From assembly GCA_963920575.1 (NCBI GenBank), contig OY986973.1, forward strand, positions 8,459,607-8,523,606: DNA of 64,000 bases, read 5' to 3'. Source of the DNA: Narthecium ossifragum. Its lineage: Eukaryota > Streptophyta > Magnoliopsida > Dioscoreales > Nartheciaceae. Both the position numbers and the translations under genes were made by a program. The notes beneath the pieces are model-generated. The model saw only the letters and a list, made by a program, of their open reading frames with translations. It was not told where the DNA came from and did no database searches. The stretch's first letter is position 1. Each line of letters opens with the position of its first letter. Shown in pieces: positions 32,274 to 43,514 of this stretch.

Positions 32274-35200
32274 TCAAGTTGCCCTTGCAAAAGGACATTC
32301 AAAGAGCATATGTTCTATAGTCTCCTCTGCCCCTCTACATCTCCGGCAGTCCTTCTCCCCTGTCAAACAAATATTCCATAGAAAACCCAACGTTGGAAGC
32401 TTATAGTGCGCCAAACGCCAGAGGAAATGGCATACCTGTGGACCAGCCGGCGCTCGCCAAACTCTCCACCACCAACGATGCAGATCACCTAAAACAGAGC
32501 CCATCGGCCGCCGAGCTTCCAGAAACCGGTAACAAGACCCAGTCGTGATTCTACCCTCAAGTCCCCCCAACCATCGCCATGTATCAACTTCATCATTTAT
32601 ACCCACCGGAACTGCTACCACCCTCTCTATCAACTCCGGCGGCAAGAACGACTCCAGCGCCACCAAGTTCCAGCACCCGTCCGAATCCAGCAGATCCCCC
32701 ACACGTGCTTCCAATGACTCCGGATGCATCACCATTGGGCAAGGAAGGCGATTAAGGGGAGTCTCACCTACCCACCAGTCCTCCATCACATTGATCCTAC
32801 TCCCTCGAGAAGGCACCCATCGTATCCCCTGTTTCAGCAACATCGCCGCCCGACCCACTGACCGCCAAAGGGGAGAAACTCCAGTAGACAGAGGCAGAGT
32901 AGGTAGTCTTCCTTCCCACTGGTATTTGCCTCTAACAACAAGGGACCAAGCCGTCCGTTTATCCTCCAGCAAATCCGCCGCACGTCTCATCCTCATTGCA
33001 GTTTGCCAGAGACATAAATCCTTCAACCCAAGGCCGCCCATGGTCTTATGCATGCACACCTTCTCCCATGAGACCACAGACGCACCACTCCTTCTTCCCT
33101 GCCACAGAAAGCTCCGGACAAATTTATCAATCTTCCTCAATACACAGACCGGGACAGGTCTTGCCATCATCTGGAACACCGGAATAGCTTGAAGTACAGA
33201 CTGTGCCATCACCGCTTTCCCCGCTCCAGACAAACGCTGCCCAGCACCTCTCAAAATCCTGTCCTGTATCGCCTCCAATATAAAATTATAATGATGAGCA
33301 AGAATACGAGAGGTATCCAGAGGTATACCAAGATAACGCCAAGGGCCTTTCTTCTCAACCATACCAAGTAGACGGACGATGCGAGTACGCCTTCGAGGAG
33401 AAGTCACCTTCGAAAACTTCACACTGGATTTACTGGGATTCATCTCCAACCTTGACAAATTTTTGAACCATTTCAGAACCGTGAGTAGCTTTCGAACTTC
33501 CAGCGACGAAGCTTTAGTGAAGAAAAGACAGTCATCTGCATACAACAGGTGACTGATCCTGAACTCCGTACGTGGAAAATTCATACCAGCACATGTCATC
33601 AATGGTACTTTAAGAAGCCTGGTGAGAACCTCCTGACAGATGATAAAAAGATATGGCGATAGAGGATCACCTTGCCTGAGACCTCTCTGGGAAGGAAAAT
33701 ACCCACATATCCGTCCATTCAGAATTAACGAAAATTTTGCAGTTGTAACACATTGCATTACCCAAGAAATCCACATATCCGGAAACTCCATAGCTTGCAA
33801 CACACGTCGAAGAAATTCCCAACTAACAGAATCATATGCAGATTGAAGATCAACCTTAACAGCCATAAAGGGATCATGTTTCGGAGCCCGATGGATAGAA
33901 TGCAAAATCTCCTGGGCCGCCCCCAAATTATCAAATATCGACCTTCCAGAGATGAAAGCCGATTTCTCAATGCTAATGAGTTCCCCCAGTAAGGGTTTCA
34001 GTCGATTCACCAGTAATGTAGTAATCAATTTGTACCCCGTATTGCACAGACTTATTGGTCTGAACTCCTTGACCCTTCGAGGATTCTTCACCTTTGGAAT
34101 AATAGAGATAAAAGTATCATTCCAGTGATTTGGGAGAATACCTGTACGAAAAAACCCAAAAATCATCTGAGTGATATCGGATCCAATAATATCCCAATAT
34201 TCTCTGTAGAATTCCACTGGTAGCCCATCCGGTCTTGGACACTTCTCAGATCCCATCTGCTTCAATGCAGCCCGGATTTCCTCCACAGTTGGTTCCTCCA
34301 CAAGCCGCACCCTATCCTCCTGGGAAATTCGTGGTAGCTCAGGGAGAGTCAACCCATTCCTAGCTTGTCGTCGAGACCAGAGCTTCCGGAAATAAGAAAG
34401 GAAAACCTCACTCACCGCCTTTTGATCAGAGACTACTGACCCTACCTCATCCAGCACCTCCCCAACCATAGATCTATTCCCTCTAGGCTTCGCCATCGAA
34501 TGGAAATAATGGGAATTCCTGTCCCCCTCCTCCACCCACTGTGACCGCTTGTGTTGAGCTACATACCGATCATGCTGCAGTAATAGAGCAACATGCTTGT
34601 TCTCTAGGGATCTTAACTTGCATTCCTCCTCATAAGAAAGGCCCACCTCCTCCTCTTGCAAATATAGGCTATGTATATGCTGCAGAAGAACCTGATTCGA
34701 ATTAAAGAGATCAAAGTCATCACGCCTGTTCCATGACTTTACAGTATTCTTTATCTCCTTCAGTCTGCCTGTGAGCTGGTATTGTAGAGATCCCCTCCTT
34801 TGTCGATTCCAAGCATGCCGTACAGTAGAACGGAAGGCCGAGAGGGGCAACCAAAACTGTTGGAGACGGAAAGGAGTCGCACCAGACAAAACCTGCTCAG
34901 GAGAGAGGGATAAAAGCAAAGGTCGATGATCAGAACCCATGAATGTCAAATGCTTAATAAATGCTCCTGGGAACCAGTCTCGCCACGAAGCATTACACAA
35001 GGCACGATCCAGACGTTCAAGTAATCTGCGTCTTCCAATAGATTTGTTTGAATAGGTATAGGTTGGTCCCCTAAAGCCCAAATCAATAAGACCTCGCCTC
35101 GAAATGAGTTGTAAGAAATCCTCCGCAGACCTTCGATAAGCGAAGGGAACACATCCCCGCTTCTCTGAAGGAGCTAACACAACATTAAAATCTCCCAACA

Positions 35201-35606
35201 TAAGATGCGGCCAACCCCAGCTACTAACTCTCTCCAACTCTTCCCAAAGACACCGTCGCCCTTGCCATGTCCTTGCTGCATATATTGCAGACACAAACCA
35301 CTGTCCCGAGTCTTCAGAGGTGACCACCCCATGCAACGCCTGATCAGAAAATTGGAGAAAGGAAACGTCCCCCATGCTATCTCGCCACACAGCAAGAATA
35401 CCACCATGTCTACCTCGGCTCGGCAGCAAAAAAACATGCCATCCCACTCCTAGCTTTTGTTGGATGATAGACAGATGCTCCTCCACTATCACCACTTCCA
35501 ATAAAAAACACATATCCAAGTTAAATTCAGAAAGTACCCGTTTACACGTACTCGCCGCCCTCTTCGGCCCCAACTGATGAACGTTCCAGGCCATAATACG
35601 CATCAT
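32274..35606 (-). CDS. LINE-2 ORF2: endonuclease and reverse transcriptase
   Basis: The 1,110-residue protein nicks target DNA and copies the element RNA into it. The N-terminal 235 residues form an exonuclease/endonuclease/phosphatase fold, with WN at 7-8, Glu37, GDFN at 138-141 and SDHRP at 225-229. Reverse transcriptase spans about 495-765, with KVDLQSAYDSV (584-594), RGLRQGDPLSP (641-651) and the catalytic YADD at 689-692. A zf-RVT region (CHFLWRLAHYKLPTLGFLW, then CRRC...EHMLFECP) ends the frame. The usual PGPDG before the RT domain reads PRPDG. The frame ends at a TGA where relatives continue into RNase H. Start chosen at the first of two ATGs overlapping the ORF1 stop. Confidence 0.88.
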   Translation of the reverse strand: MMRIMAWNVHQLGPKRAASTCKRVLSEFNLDMCFLLEVVIVEEHLSIIQQKLGVGWHVFLLPSRGRHGGILAVWRDSMGDVSFLQFSDQALHGVVTSEDSGQWFVSAIYAARTWQGRRCLWEELERVSSWGWPHLMLGDFNVVLAPSEKRGCVPFAYRRSAEDFLQLISRRGLIDLGFRGPTYTYSNKSIGRRRLLERLDRALCNASWRDWFPGAFIKHLTFMGSDHRPLLLSLSPEQVLSGATPFRLQQFWLPLSAFRSTVRHAWNRQRRGSLQYQLTGRLKEIKNTVKSWNRRDDFDLFNSNQVLLQHIHSLYLQEEEVGLSYEEECKLRSLENKHVALLLQHDRYVAQHKRSQWVEEGDRNSHYFHSMAKPRGNRSMVGEVLDEVGSVVSDQKAVSEVFLSYFRKLWSRRQARNGLTLPELPRISQEDRVRLVEEPTVEEIRAALKQMGSEKCPRPDGLPVEFYREYWDIIGSDITQMIFGFFRTGILPNHWNDTFISIIPKVKNPRRVKEFRPISLCNTGYKLITTLLVNRLKPLLGELISIEKSAFISGRSIFDNLGAAQEILHSIHRAPKHDPFMAVKVDLQSAYDSVSWEFLRRVLQAMEFPDMWISWVMQCVTTAKFSLILNGRICGYFPSQRGLRQGDPLSPYLFIICQEVLTRLLKVPLMTCAGMNFPRTEFRISHLLYADDCLFFTKASSLEVRKLLTVLKWFKNLSRLEMNPSKSSVKFSKVTSPRRRTRIVRLLGMVEKKGPWRYLGIPLDTSRILAHHYNFILEAIQDRILRGAGQRLSGAGKAVMAQSVLQAIPVFQMMARPVPVCVLRKIDKFVRSFLWQGRRSGASVVSWEKVCMHKTMGGLGLKDLCLWQTAMRMRRAADLLEDKRTAWSLVVRGKYQWEGRLPTLPLSTGVSPLWRSVGRAAMLLKQGIRWVPSRGSRINVMEDWWVGETPLNRLPCPMVMHPESLEARVGDLLDSDGCWNLVALESFLPPELIERVVAVPVGINDEVDTWRWLGGLEGRITTGSCYRFLEARRPMGSVLGDLHRWWWRVWRAPAGPQVCHFLWRLAHYKLPTLGFLWNICLTGEKDCRRCRGAEETIEHMLFECPFARAT

Positions 35607-37490
35607 AAAACCACAGTTTGTGAGGAAGTGCCCGCTTCCTGGGTTTCAACACGACTCCGCTTCGACCTCCCATTTCCTGTGCTGAGGACCATCTGCATAC
35701 TCCCATCTCCCATTGGTGCATCCGCTATTCTTGATGGTGTGAACCCAGGAGGCCACGGTGGTGTCTCACCAAAAAGAGCTTGTTTCAGGTTCTGCAATCC
35801 CTCCACATGGAACGACTCCAGCTTCTCTTTCGACAGCTGACTTCTCTGCTTCACCGCCTTCTTTGCTGCTCCATCTTGTTGGTAACCCTTAGGAACTACA
35901 AGAGGCCCCGGCCTGGTAGGACCTCCCCTCTCCCTACGATACCACCCTATTTCATGCGGGGATAAATCAGCAATTTCTTCATCAGTTAGTTGAGTACTCT
36001 GTCCAGCATTTTGCAGCACCACGAATCTGTTAGACGATTTCAAAACCTCATCATCCGATCTGCCCCGACGTTGCTGATGTGCAGAGTCAGTCCCCTATTT
36101 TACTGGGTAAGCCCTCTGTACTTTGGCTGAGTTAGTTGCAGAGCTTAGACCCTCAATCTTCTTATTCCGACCCAACCCAGGCTTTTCCTTAAACACAGCC
36201 GTTCTGTTAGCAGAAAATGTGAACCCCACTCCAGGTGCAACAGAAGCGCCACCATCAACGCGCTCTGATCCTTCTCGCGTATGAGACAGATTTGAAACAG
36301 ATCCTCCTACCATATCAGCATTCTCCTCCATATCAACCTGATTCAAACCGTCCAGGATCCCGGAATCACCGCGCGTAAACATATGCTGTGATTTCGGTTT
36401 CCAAACAGCACCCGCAGCAGTTCCTCTCCGGCCATCCCCAGCCTCCGTTCTCACCTTCGGCAGCACCCTGGCCCGTCCCCATCTTCTTCTTGATTGAACT
36501 GTTTGCCAACCTCCCAAAGCATTCTGCTTATCATCCACCCGAGCTACATTTCTGTCCGTCTGAGCAGAAAACAGGGGCTCCCCACCATTGTAGATTGGGG
36601 TCTGTGATACTCCTTCATTATGCTGTTCCTCCTCCCCCACCGTACTCCTCTTACAATATTGAGAACGATGACCCAAACATCCACACTTCTCACACAAAAT
36701 GGCATTTTCATAAACCAGAGACTGGTTGAAGGACTGCATGACCCCCTCAACATCAAGAAACTTCACTGGTATGGACTTAGGTACCGGGGTCGCAATATCC
36801 ACCTCAATGCAAACCCTAGCATATCGACCTCGCTCAAGAAACTTTGTAGGAGCATCAATAGCAACAGGGCGTCCAATAGTTGAAGAAATAATCAACAAAG
36901 GTTCTCTCTCACTTAGGTCATTAGGAAGCTCCGGCATACGAATCCACACAAGCACCTTATTGAAGTCAGCCTCCTGAGGACGAAAACATGGACGCCAACG
37001 GATCAGAGACAGTTTTTCCATCAACAGTCCATGGACATCCCCTTAACACCTTCAACACATCACCCTCATTAGCAAACTTGAAAACAAAGACTCCATGAGC
37101 TCTGTCCGTAACTAGGAATGGTTCAGATGTCTTCCACATATAGGCCAGCCTCCTTCTCAGAAAATCCAATCCAACTCTACCTCCAAAGAACCGTCCGAAT
37201 AAAGAGAACTCCCACTTCTTTTGGCAGCGAGCAAGCACATCCGGCGGGATGAAAACCTCTCCCTGTGAAGATTTCTCCAAACTCCTGAACTCTTCTTCCC
37301 CTACCAGCGAGCTCTCCAACTCGCCGCCCGCCACCACCATTGCCCAAGAAATCGGTGCATCATCACGACCTTCCTCTACACATTCTGGGGGGTCCCCTCC
37401 TTCGTTCTCCCTAGGACCATCGCTCTCTACTTCCATCGCTCTCAATCCTCTTCTAAAAGCTCCAAGTTTTTTAAATCTATATTGCTTCAT
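35603..37490 (-). pseudogene. LINE-2 ORF1 (DUF4283, CCHC zinc knuckle), broken
   Basis: The RNA-binding gag-like protein is read in three pieces. 37490-36966 has DUF4283 with a KKWEFSLFGRFFGGRVGL core and FVFKFANEGDVLKVL. 37024-36095 has KVLVWIRMPELP, IGRPVAIDAPT and knuckle CEKCGCLGHRSQYC. 36043-35603 has a KR-rich tail. A frameshift lies between about 36966 and 37024. A TAG stop at 36095-36097 separates the last two pieces, which share a frame. The TGA end overlaps the ORF2 start. Confidence 0.82.
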
Positions 37491-38221
37491 ACATGCATGT
37501 CGATGTGTTGAATGTTGTAGTCTGTTATTTTCTGGTTTTTTTTTCCGTTTGCGTTGCTCGGTACATAAGGGCCGAGTTCTATTTATCCCAGTAACAAACG
37601 CTTCTCTTTTACAACTATAACGATTTAATCTGATTTGAATTATTAGTTAAAATTTAAATAAATTTATATCGAAACTAGATTTTTGAATGAAATTCAAACA
37701 GATCTAATCATTTATATAATGATATAAGAAAAATAATGACACGAGCTAAACGTAACTCACGAGGGCGAGCTAGAAACTCCTTTCACAAATCCAAGGCTCA
37801 CCCAAATCAACGATCATATCTACAATGTGTTGTCCAGTTGCCACAGACTATAATCTTTATATTTTATAAATTTCTTTGTCCTTTTGCGTCGTATATGCAT
37901 AATACTCAAGTCTCTTGTTGTGGAAAAAAATTATAGATGGCTACCCGCTTTCTTATCTTTTATCATTTTTCATGTTAAAAAGGATGGATGTTTATCCGAG
38001 TTGGTTGGGACTTCTAATGCATTCAATAGAACTAACGTTTTAATACTATTAGAAATCTTCTTATATTAATTCTCAAAGTTCATCAATTAAAGAGTTAGCT
38101 TGATCCTAAGATTAAAATAATTTGGTTAAGCACCTTTAAATCAAGAGAACAAGCAAAGTTATCAAAATTTCAAATATGACAGATAACTTATTTGCTAGAA
38201 CTTATTGGACTCGTTAAGGTG
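37489..38221. other. Intergenic, nothing recognised, unit B
   Basis: Counterpart of 13455-14188. AT-rich, without supported coding. Confidence 0.5.
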
Positions 38222-38482
38222 TTTTTTTTTTTTTGACAAGAAGAGCCTGGGGCTTACAAAAGCATAAATAGAAGAAGAAACCAAAAACTACAGGGGAGAG
38301 GGGACATCCACAGGAGGTGGGGTGGCAGATTCCACAGTCCAGAGAAGGGTGCTCGAACTACCCAACCCGATTCTGGCTAGAGAATCCGCGACCCCGTTAG
38401 AGTCCCTCGGGATATAGACAAAAAGTATCTCCGCAAACAACCCGGCTTCACCAAAAATACCCTGAGCACTAGGTAAATTGCC

Positions 38483-39487
38483 TTATGGCCATCTTCTCCT
38501 TCCACTGAGACAGTCGACGACATCGCGGGAGTCTAATTCAAACATATCTTTCCTAACACCCAAATCCCAGACGATCTTAAAACCAAACCGGAATGCTGTC
38601 AGTTCTGCATCAAATACATCACAGGTAGGGGGTGCAGAAGCTGTCATCCATACAACCATCCCTTGCTCATCAATTCCCATGGCTCCTAGACTGACAGTAG
38701 CATCCGTGCGAACCGTGAACAGCCTGCTTTGGTAAAACCGAATACACGCTCCACCCTTGACTTTCAATCTCCATTCCATTGCCAACCAACTCGCGGATTT
38801 AGCCGTGGTGAGGGGAGATGGTCCGTCACCGTCGAACGTCCACTTGTTTCTCGCCTTCCAGATCTACCAAAGATCGTAGCCAACTCTGGATTTCTGTATA
38901 GTAGCCTCTTCTGTTGGTGTCGATTTCTGAATGATCTCCCGATAGAGTCGCCATCCCTCTGATCTGCAGAACTGTTCATCCATCCTAAAGATGAATCTCC
39001 AGGTCACTTGTGATGTTGGACAATCAAAGAACAAATGCTCTGTTAATTCAACGAAAGCAAAGCACCGTCGGCATGTAGGATCCAACCTAACCCCCACTCT
39101 CACCAGGCTTTCAAGCGAAGCAATTTTCCCATACATCAAGCGCCAAAGAAAATTCTTCACCCTCGGCCCAAAGGGCCTTCTTCAGATACCGTCCCATTGA
39201 ACCATATTAGGAGAGAATATCTGATTTCTCTTAGAGGTGGAAAAAAGCCATAAGAATGCAGATTTCGTGGAGAACTTACCACTGGCGGTAGCAGTCCACT
39301 TCGCAAGATCACCTCGATTGTCCGATGGGATTGGCATCCCTAGGATCTGTAAGGAGATGCTTTCCAGGAAGAGCCTCCTGATCAAGCGGCTCCTCCAATT
39401 GCCATTATTGCATATCAATTTCCCAACAGTCAGACTATAGGAGTATCGGCTAATGTTGAAGAAAGTTGGCTTTTTATCAATTGGCAA
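38483..39487 (-). pseudogene. LINE-1 RNase H and zf-RVT remnants, unit B
   Basis: The minus strand first reads zf-RVT, with pieces at 39487-39182 and 39160-38864 (NFLWRLMYGKIAS, CRRCFAFVELTEHLFFDCP). RNase H follows at 38785-38483 (VRTDATVSLGAMGIDEQG, FDAELTAFRFG, ELDSRDVVD). Frameshifts separate the pieces. Unit A has deleted about 670 bp of this (B 38417-39084). Confidence 0.75.
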
Positions 39488-39589
39488 ATCGAGAGTCCAC
39501 CAGTCCTGAAAAACAAAAACCTTGTTGAATCTCCCAGGTGACCAAAAAGTAGATGAACAGAGATCCTAGATGGCCTTGCAGGTTCCTTG

Positions 39590-41451
39590 TGATGAGTGCA
39601 TGAAAGTGCACTCTGAACATGACTAAGAGCAGCTTATTTGCTTAGTTTTCATGATTAATATAGATGATTTTGTCTGTATATGTTGCTTCACAAAGTTATT
39701 TATATTATGCAGGAAATTGAAGCAAAGATGGGTCTTTAATGAGAAAACTGTACCTTCTCAGAAGAAACCAGTTGATATATCATATATGGTTGGAAAGCTC
39801 TGGAAGTCTAGTTTCCAGAAGTTTTTACGGTTCGTGATTTGGAGTTTCCTATAGGAAGATATACTATTTTGAGTACGAGAGATGCAGACAAAGCAGTTAC
39901 GGAAGAAGAAGATTGATTTGATGCTCAAAGGATCGATCCTTTCTCATCCACGGATCGATCATTTTATGCTACAAAGAGTTGACAGAGAGCTAGTTTCTAG
40001 AAGATCGATCATTTCCCCCATGAAGATCGATCTTAGTCGGGGCGACCCAAATTACACCAAATGAGGAGAAATACAGTTTCGTCGACTGGTAGGAAAATAT
40101 TCGTAACATATTCTCTGGAAGTCCAAATATTCTGAAATTTGAATACATGATAGATGGCTCAGATATCTACAACTTTTATGTTGGACATTTAGTGAGATTC
40201 TGGATGGTGTGATAGCAGATTGGAAGAATAGATGAAGTTAGACAGCTGGAAAACTGTTCTATCGAAGCTGAGGAGAATATTCGTCAAATATTCTATATAA
40301 CTCAGAATATTGCGAAATCGTCGGGATCTGGTAGAAGACTTCCAAATATACAACTTTCATGTTGAGCAAGTTTCCAAATTCCGGCTGGATTAGACCCAAC
40401 TGTGACCGGAATAGGGCTGCCTTCAGGAAATCCGAGTCCAACTCAACTAAAACCCTAATTTCGGGGTTCCCCTATATATATGCTTATTTAATCCGAAATT
40501 TGGGAGGTCCCAAGGGGGTTTTCTACAGAGCTTTGGAGGGGAGAAAAGCAAAGGAGGAAGATGAAGAAATCTCCATCCATGGCCGAGTAATCCGCGAGCA
40601 TGACGGACGGATGATCTAGCGAGGACTAGGGCTTCTTCTCCAACGATGGTTCATAGTTTCAATCTTTATTGTTAAACTCTTTCCTATGTATTGAATCTTC
40701 AAAGATTATTTTTAAATTATAGGTTTCTATGTGGATGATTAATATTATGAATCCAGTCATGCTTCTTTCATGATCTTATAATCCCATAGTTATCTCCTTT
40801 GATTCTCCTACCGAGTCTCACGAGACCTTTGCTATGCATTGCTCGTAGTGACAACTGGTATTGTGTATTCTTATGGATCTAGTAAGACAAGGTTGGAGCT
40901 CTATCCCGTGAAATCTTTGCTATGCATTGCCAATTGTGAGAGTTGGTATTGTGTATTCTTAGAGATCCGGTTAGATAGAGTTAGGACTTTGTCCCGATGA
41001 ACTTTTGCTATATGTTGCCTGTAGTGACAGCTGGTATCATATATTCTTAAGTTTGGATTGAATGAAGTTAGAATTATAATAAGGAAGAATCAATCGTAGG
41101 AAGAGACATCTATATATTTTGTTAGGTTTATAATTTCATATCTCCCAGTTAAGGTGATTGGGATGTGAATCCCTTAACTGAGTTTCATATGAACCATTGA
41201 GAAGAGAAGAACCTAAATCCGAGTGAAGTGATTCCTGAAGGCTAGCCTTATCAAAATCCTGATATCTCTAGTTAACCTTACATTATCATTAAATCCTTTG
41301 ATCTAATTTAGTTAATTCTCAAGTTCTCGTTTGTCTTCAATTGATTGTTATTTGTGTTTTGGATATTTTCTGCTTGTCTCTCTGTGGGTTCGACCTCTCT
41401 TATGTTGTACTGCACCGCGACCGCTGTGCGTGACACATTTGAGCGACATCA
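39590..41451 (+). mobile_element. 1,862-bp solo LTR, TSD CCTTG, unit B only
   Basis: The LTR reads TGATGAGTGC to GCGACATCA, with target-site copies CCTTG at 39585-39589 and 41452-41456. Unit A has the empty site at 14885-14889. About 39765-39860 (CATATATGGTTGGAAAGCTC and GTTTTTACGGTTCGTGATT-like words) resembles 58000-58090 in the LTR at 57807, so it is a related Ty3 Athila/Tat-type family. GATCGATC motifs lie at 39932-40040, upstream of a CCTATATATATG TATA region near 40471. It ends with CCGCGACCGCTG-type sequence. Confidence 0.88.
39932..40040. repeat. GGATCGATC / GAAGATCGATC cassettes in solo LTR
   Basis: Two motif pairs: GGATCGATCC...GGATCGATCA, and AGAAGATCGATCA...GAAGATCGATCTT. They lie upstream of the putative LTR TATA box. 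Confidence 0.65.
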
Positions 41452-43342
41452 CCTTGCCAAGCCGAGGACGCTAGAGTAGAAGGTCTGTTTGGAGGCAAGA
41501 TATTCCTCCATCTATACTTGGCGAACACCACTTGTCTCCATAATGAGTTGTCAGGCGGCAATAGCTTCGCAACATGACCCATTTGCAGCGCACGCTGCCA
41601 AGTAGGGAGGTGGCGGAACCCCAAACCAGCGTCTTCATGTTGACTACAAACCAGATCCCACTGGACTACCGAAAACGCATACACCTGTCCGTTGATAATG
41701 AATGAGAATGAGGGTGTTGAGATGCATGACAGAACCCATCCGATCCATCATTCTTGAAATTCCATGCTTCTAAGCATGTCTTCAATGAATCTCCATCTAA
41801 CTGTGTCGCATGCCGAGCGTACATCCAATTTGATTGCCATAAGGGGTTCAATTCTCCTCGCTTTCACCATTGAATGCATTAGCTCCTGTTCAATTGCTAC
41901 ATTGTCATGAATACAGCGCCCTTCGACAAACGCCGATTGTTCCTTCTCGACAATCTCCGGCAGAAGAGCCCTCAATCTTTGAACTAGAATTGTGGATACA
42001 ATCTTATAGATTGTATTGCAGAGGCTTATGGGACTAAAATCTTTGATGCGCCTAGGATTACTGCACTTGGGGATCATGGAGATGAAAGTGCAGTTCCATG
42101 CCGTCGGCATAGAATCAGTCCTGAAGAAGCCCAATACAGCCGCTGAGACCTCTATTCCGACGATGTGCCAGAAAGACGAGAAAAATTCCGCCGTGAATCC
42201 GTCTGGACCGGGGCAGTGGTTGGAACCCAAAGACTTAACTGCTTCCACAATCTTTTCTTGGGAAACATCCACATCAAGAGCAGCAGCCCATTTAGTCGGT
42301 ATTTCAGGGAGAGAGAGAGCCAAGGGAACCCCAAGTATTCATCATTGTCACTCCAGAGATCTGAATAGTGTTGCGAGAAGTCCCGACCCATTTCAACTGA
42401 AGACTCAAGCATGTTGCCATCCTCCAATTCGAGTTCACGAATAGGAGACCGATGTTGAGTTTTGTTGACGATGTTATGAAACATTGCAGAATTCATATCT
42501 CCATGCTTGATCCAAGAGTACCTACTGGCATGCGCGTGTGTAACATCTTGCCAGCGGTACAGAGCTTCCACCATGTTCTGCATTGATCTGAATGCTTGTT
42601 GGTCGGCAATAGGAATTTCCCCCTCATCTTTATGTGTCTATAGCTCCTCTAGGTAGTTGATGGCGAGACGAGTTCGAGTGGCAATGCCCTGTTCCTCATG
42701 GATACTACATTTCTTTACATCTGACTTCAACAATAACAGCCAGCCTTGAAGAACATATCTAGCAGGTCCTCTATGTTGAACTTACCAAATTCGGTTCACA
42801 AAGGAAATGAAAGCCGGGGAAGAGAGGAACTTGATTCTCAACCAAAATAGGCTTGCAGTGTTGTTCATCGTCATCGCTCTCCCTGCCAATGCCGGGGGAC
42901 AGTGGTCGGAACCAACTCGAGGCAGGTGTCTAATCTCAACAATTGGGAATCGATGGCACTAGGAAATGTTCCCCATGGCACGATCCAATCTCTTCGAAAT
43001 TCTTGTACTCCCATATCGCTCATTGCACCATGTGAAGGATGAACCCACAAAACCGAGATCTGAGAGGCCGTTTCTGATCATGAAGTTCAGAAACTCCATC
43101 ACCCCACGCGAGTAGGAAAATGGGTTGCCTCCGTGTTTCTCCTCAACCGAGATGGACACATTGAAATCCCCGGCCACGATATGTGGGAGATTAATATGAG
43201 AGAGCCGGGAAACAGAGTTCCACATCACCCGCCGCTCTCGAGAATTCCGAGCAGCATATACGATGGACACCATCCATTGGCCTTCATACGAAGAAGAGAT
43301 GAAGCCATGAATCGCCTGCGAAGAACTAGCCCAAGTCATCAA
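41452..43342 (-). pseudogene. LINE-1 ORF2 endonuclease/reverse transcriptase remnant, unit B
   Basis: The endonuclease part is 43342-42959 (IVAGDFNVSI with the GDFN motif, RISKRLDRAMGN). The linker is 42583-42152 and reverse transcriptase 42323-41748 (NHCPGPDGFTAEFF, IPKCSNPRRIKDFSPISLCN, AIKLDVRSACDTVRW). A segment at 41684-41400 follows the shared deletion of the YADD core (VYAFSVVQWDLV then HEDAGLGFRHLPTW). It is not functional. Confidence 0.8.
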
Positions 43343-43514
43343 CCCATACTCCCTGCGCCAGACTTCTAGTATACCCCCTTTCCTTCCATTAGGCGTGAAC
43401 CGAAGTTAAGTGTATCTTCTTCCTGCATCATCACATCCAGCGGGAACAAAAATTGTAGATTCCTATCGTAGAACAGCCGCCGACTTGTGAAGAAAGTACA
43501 TCGATGGCCTGCAC

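Larger units (their letters stand above)
31482..37488 (-). mobile_element. Full-length L1-type LINE (LINE-2), unit B only
   Basis: The element runs from a 15-T tract (31482-31496, its poly(A) tail) to its 5' end near 37488. It is flanked by ATACATGCATGT (31471-31482 overlapping the tract, and 37489-37500). Unit A has the single empty site at 13455-13466. It carries ORF1 (DUF4283 and CCHC), ORF2 (endonuclease, reverse transcriptase, zf-RVT) and an RNase H domain. ORF1 stop and ORF2 start overlap at 35603-35606. Three in-frame stops and one frameshift make it inactive. Confidence 0.92.
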
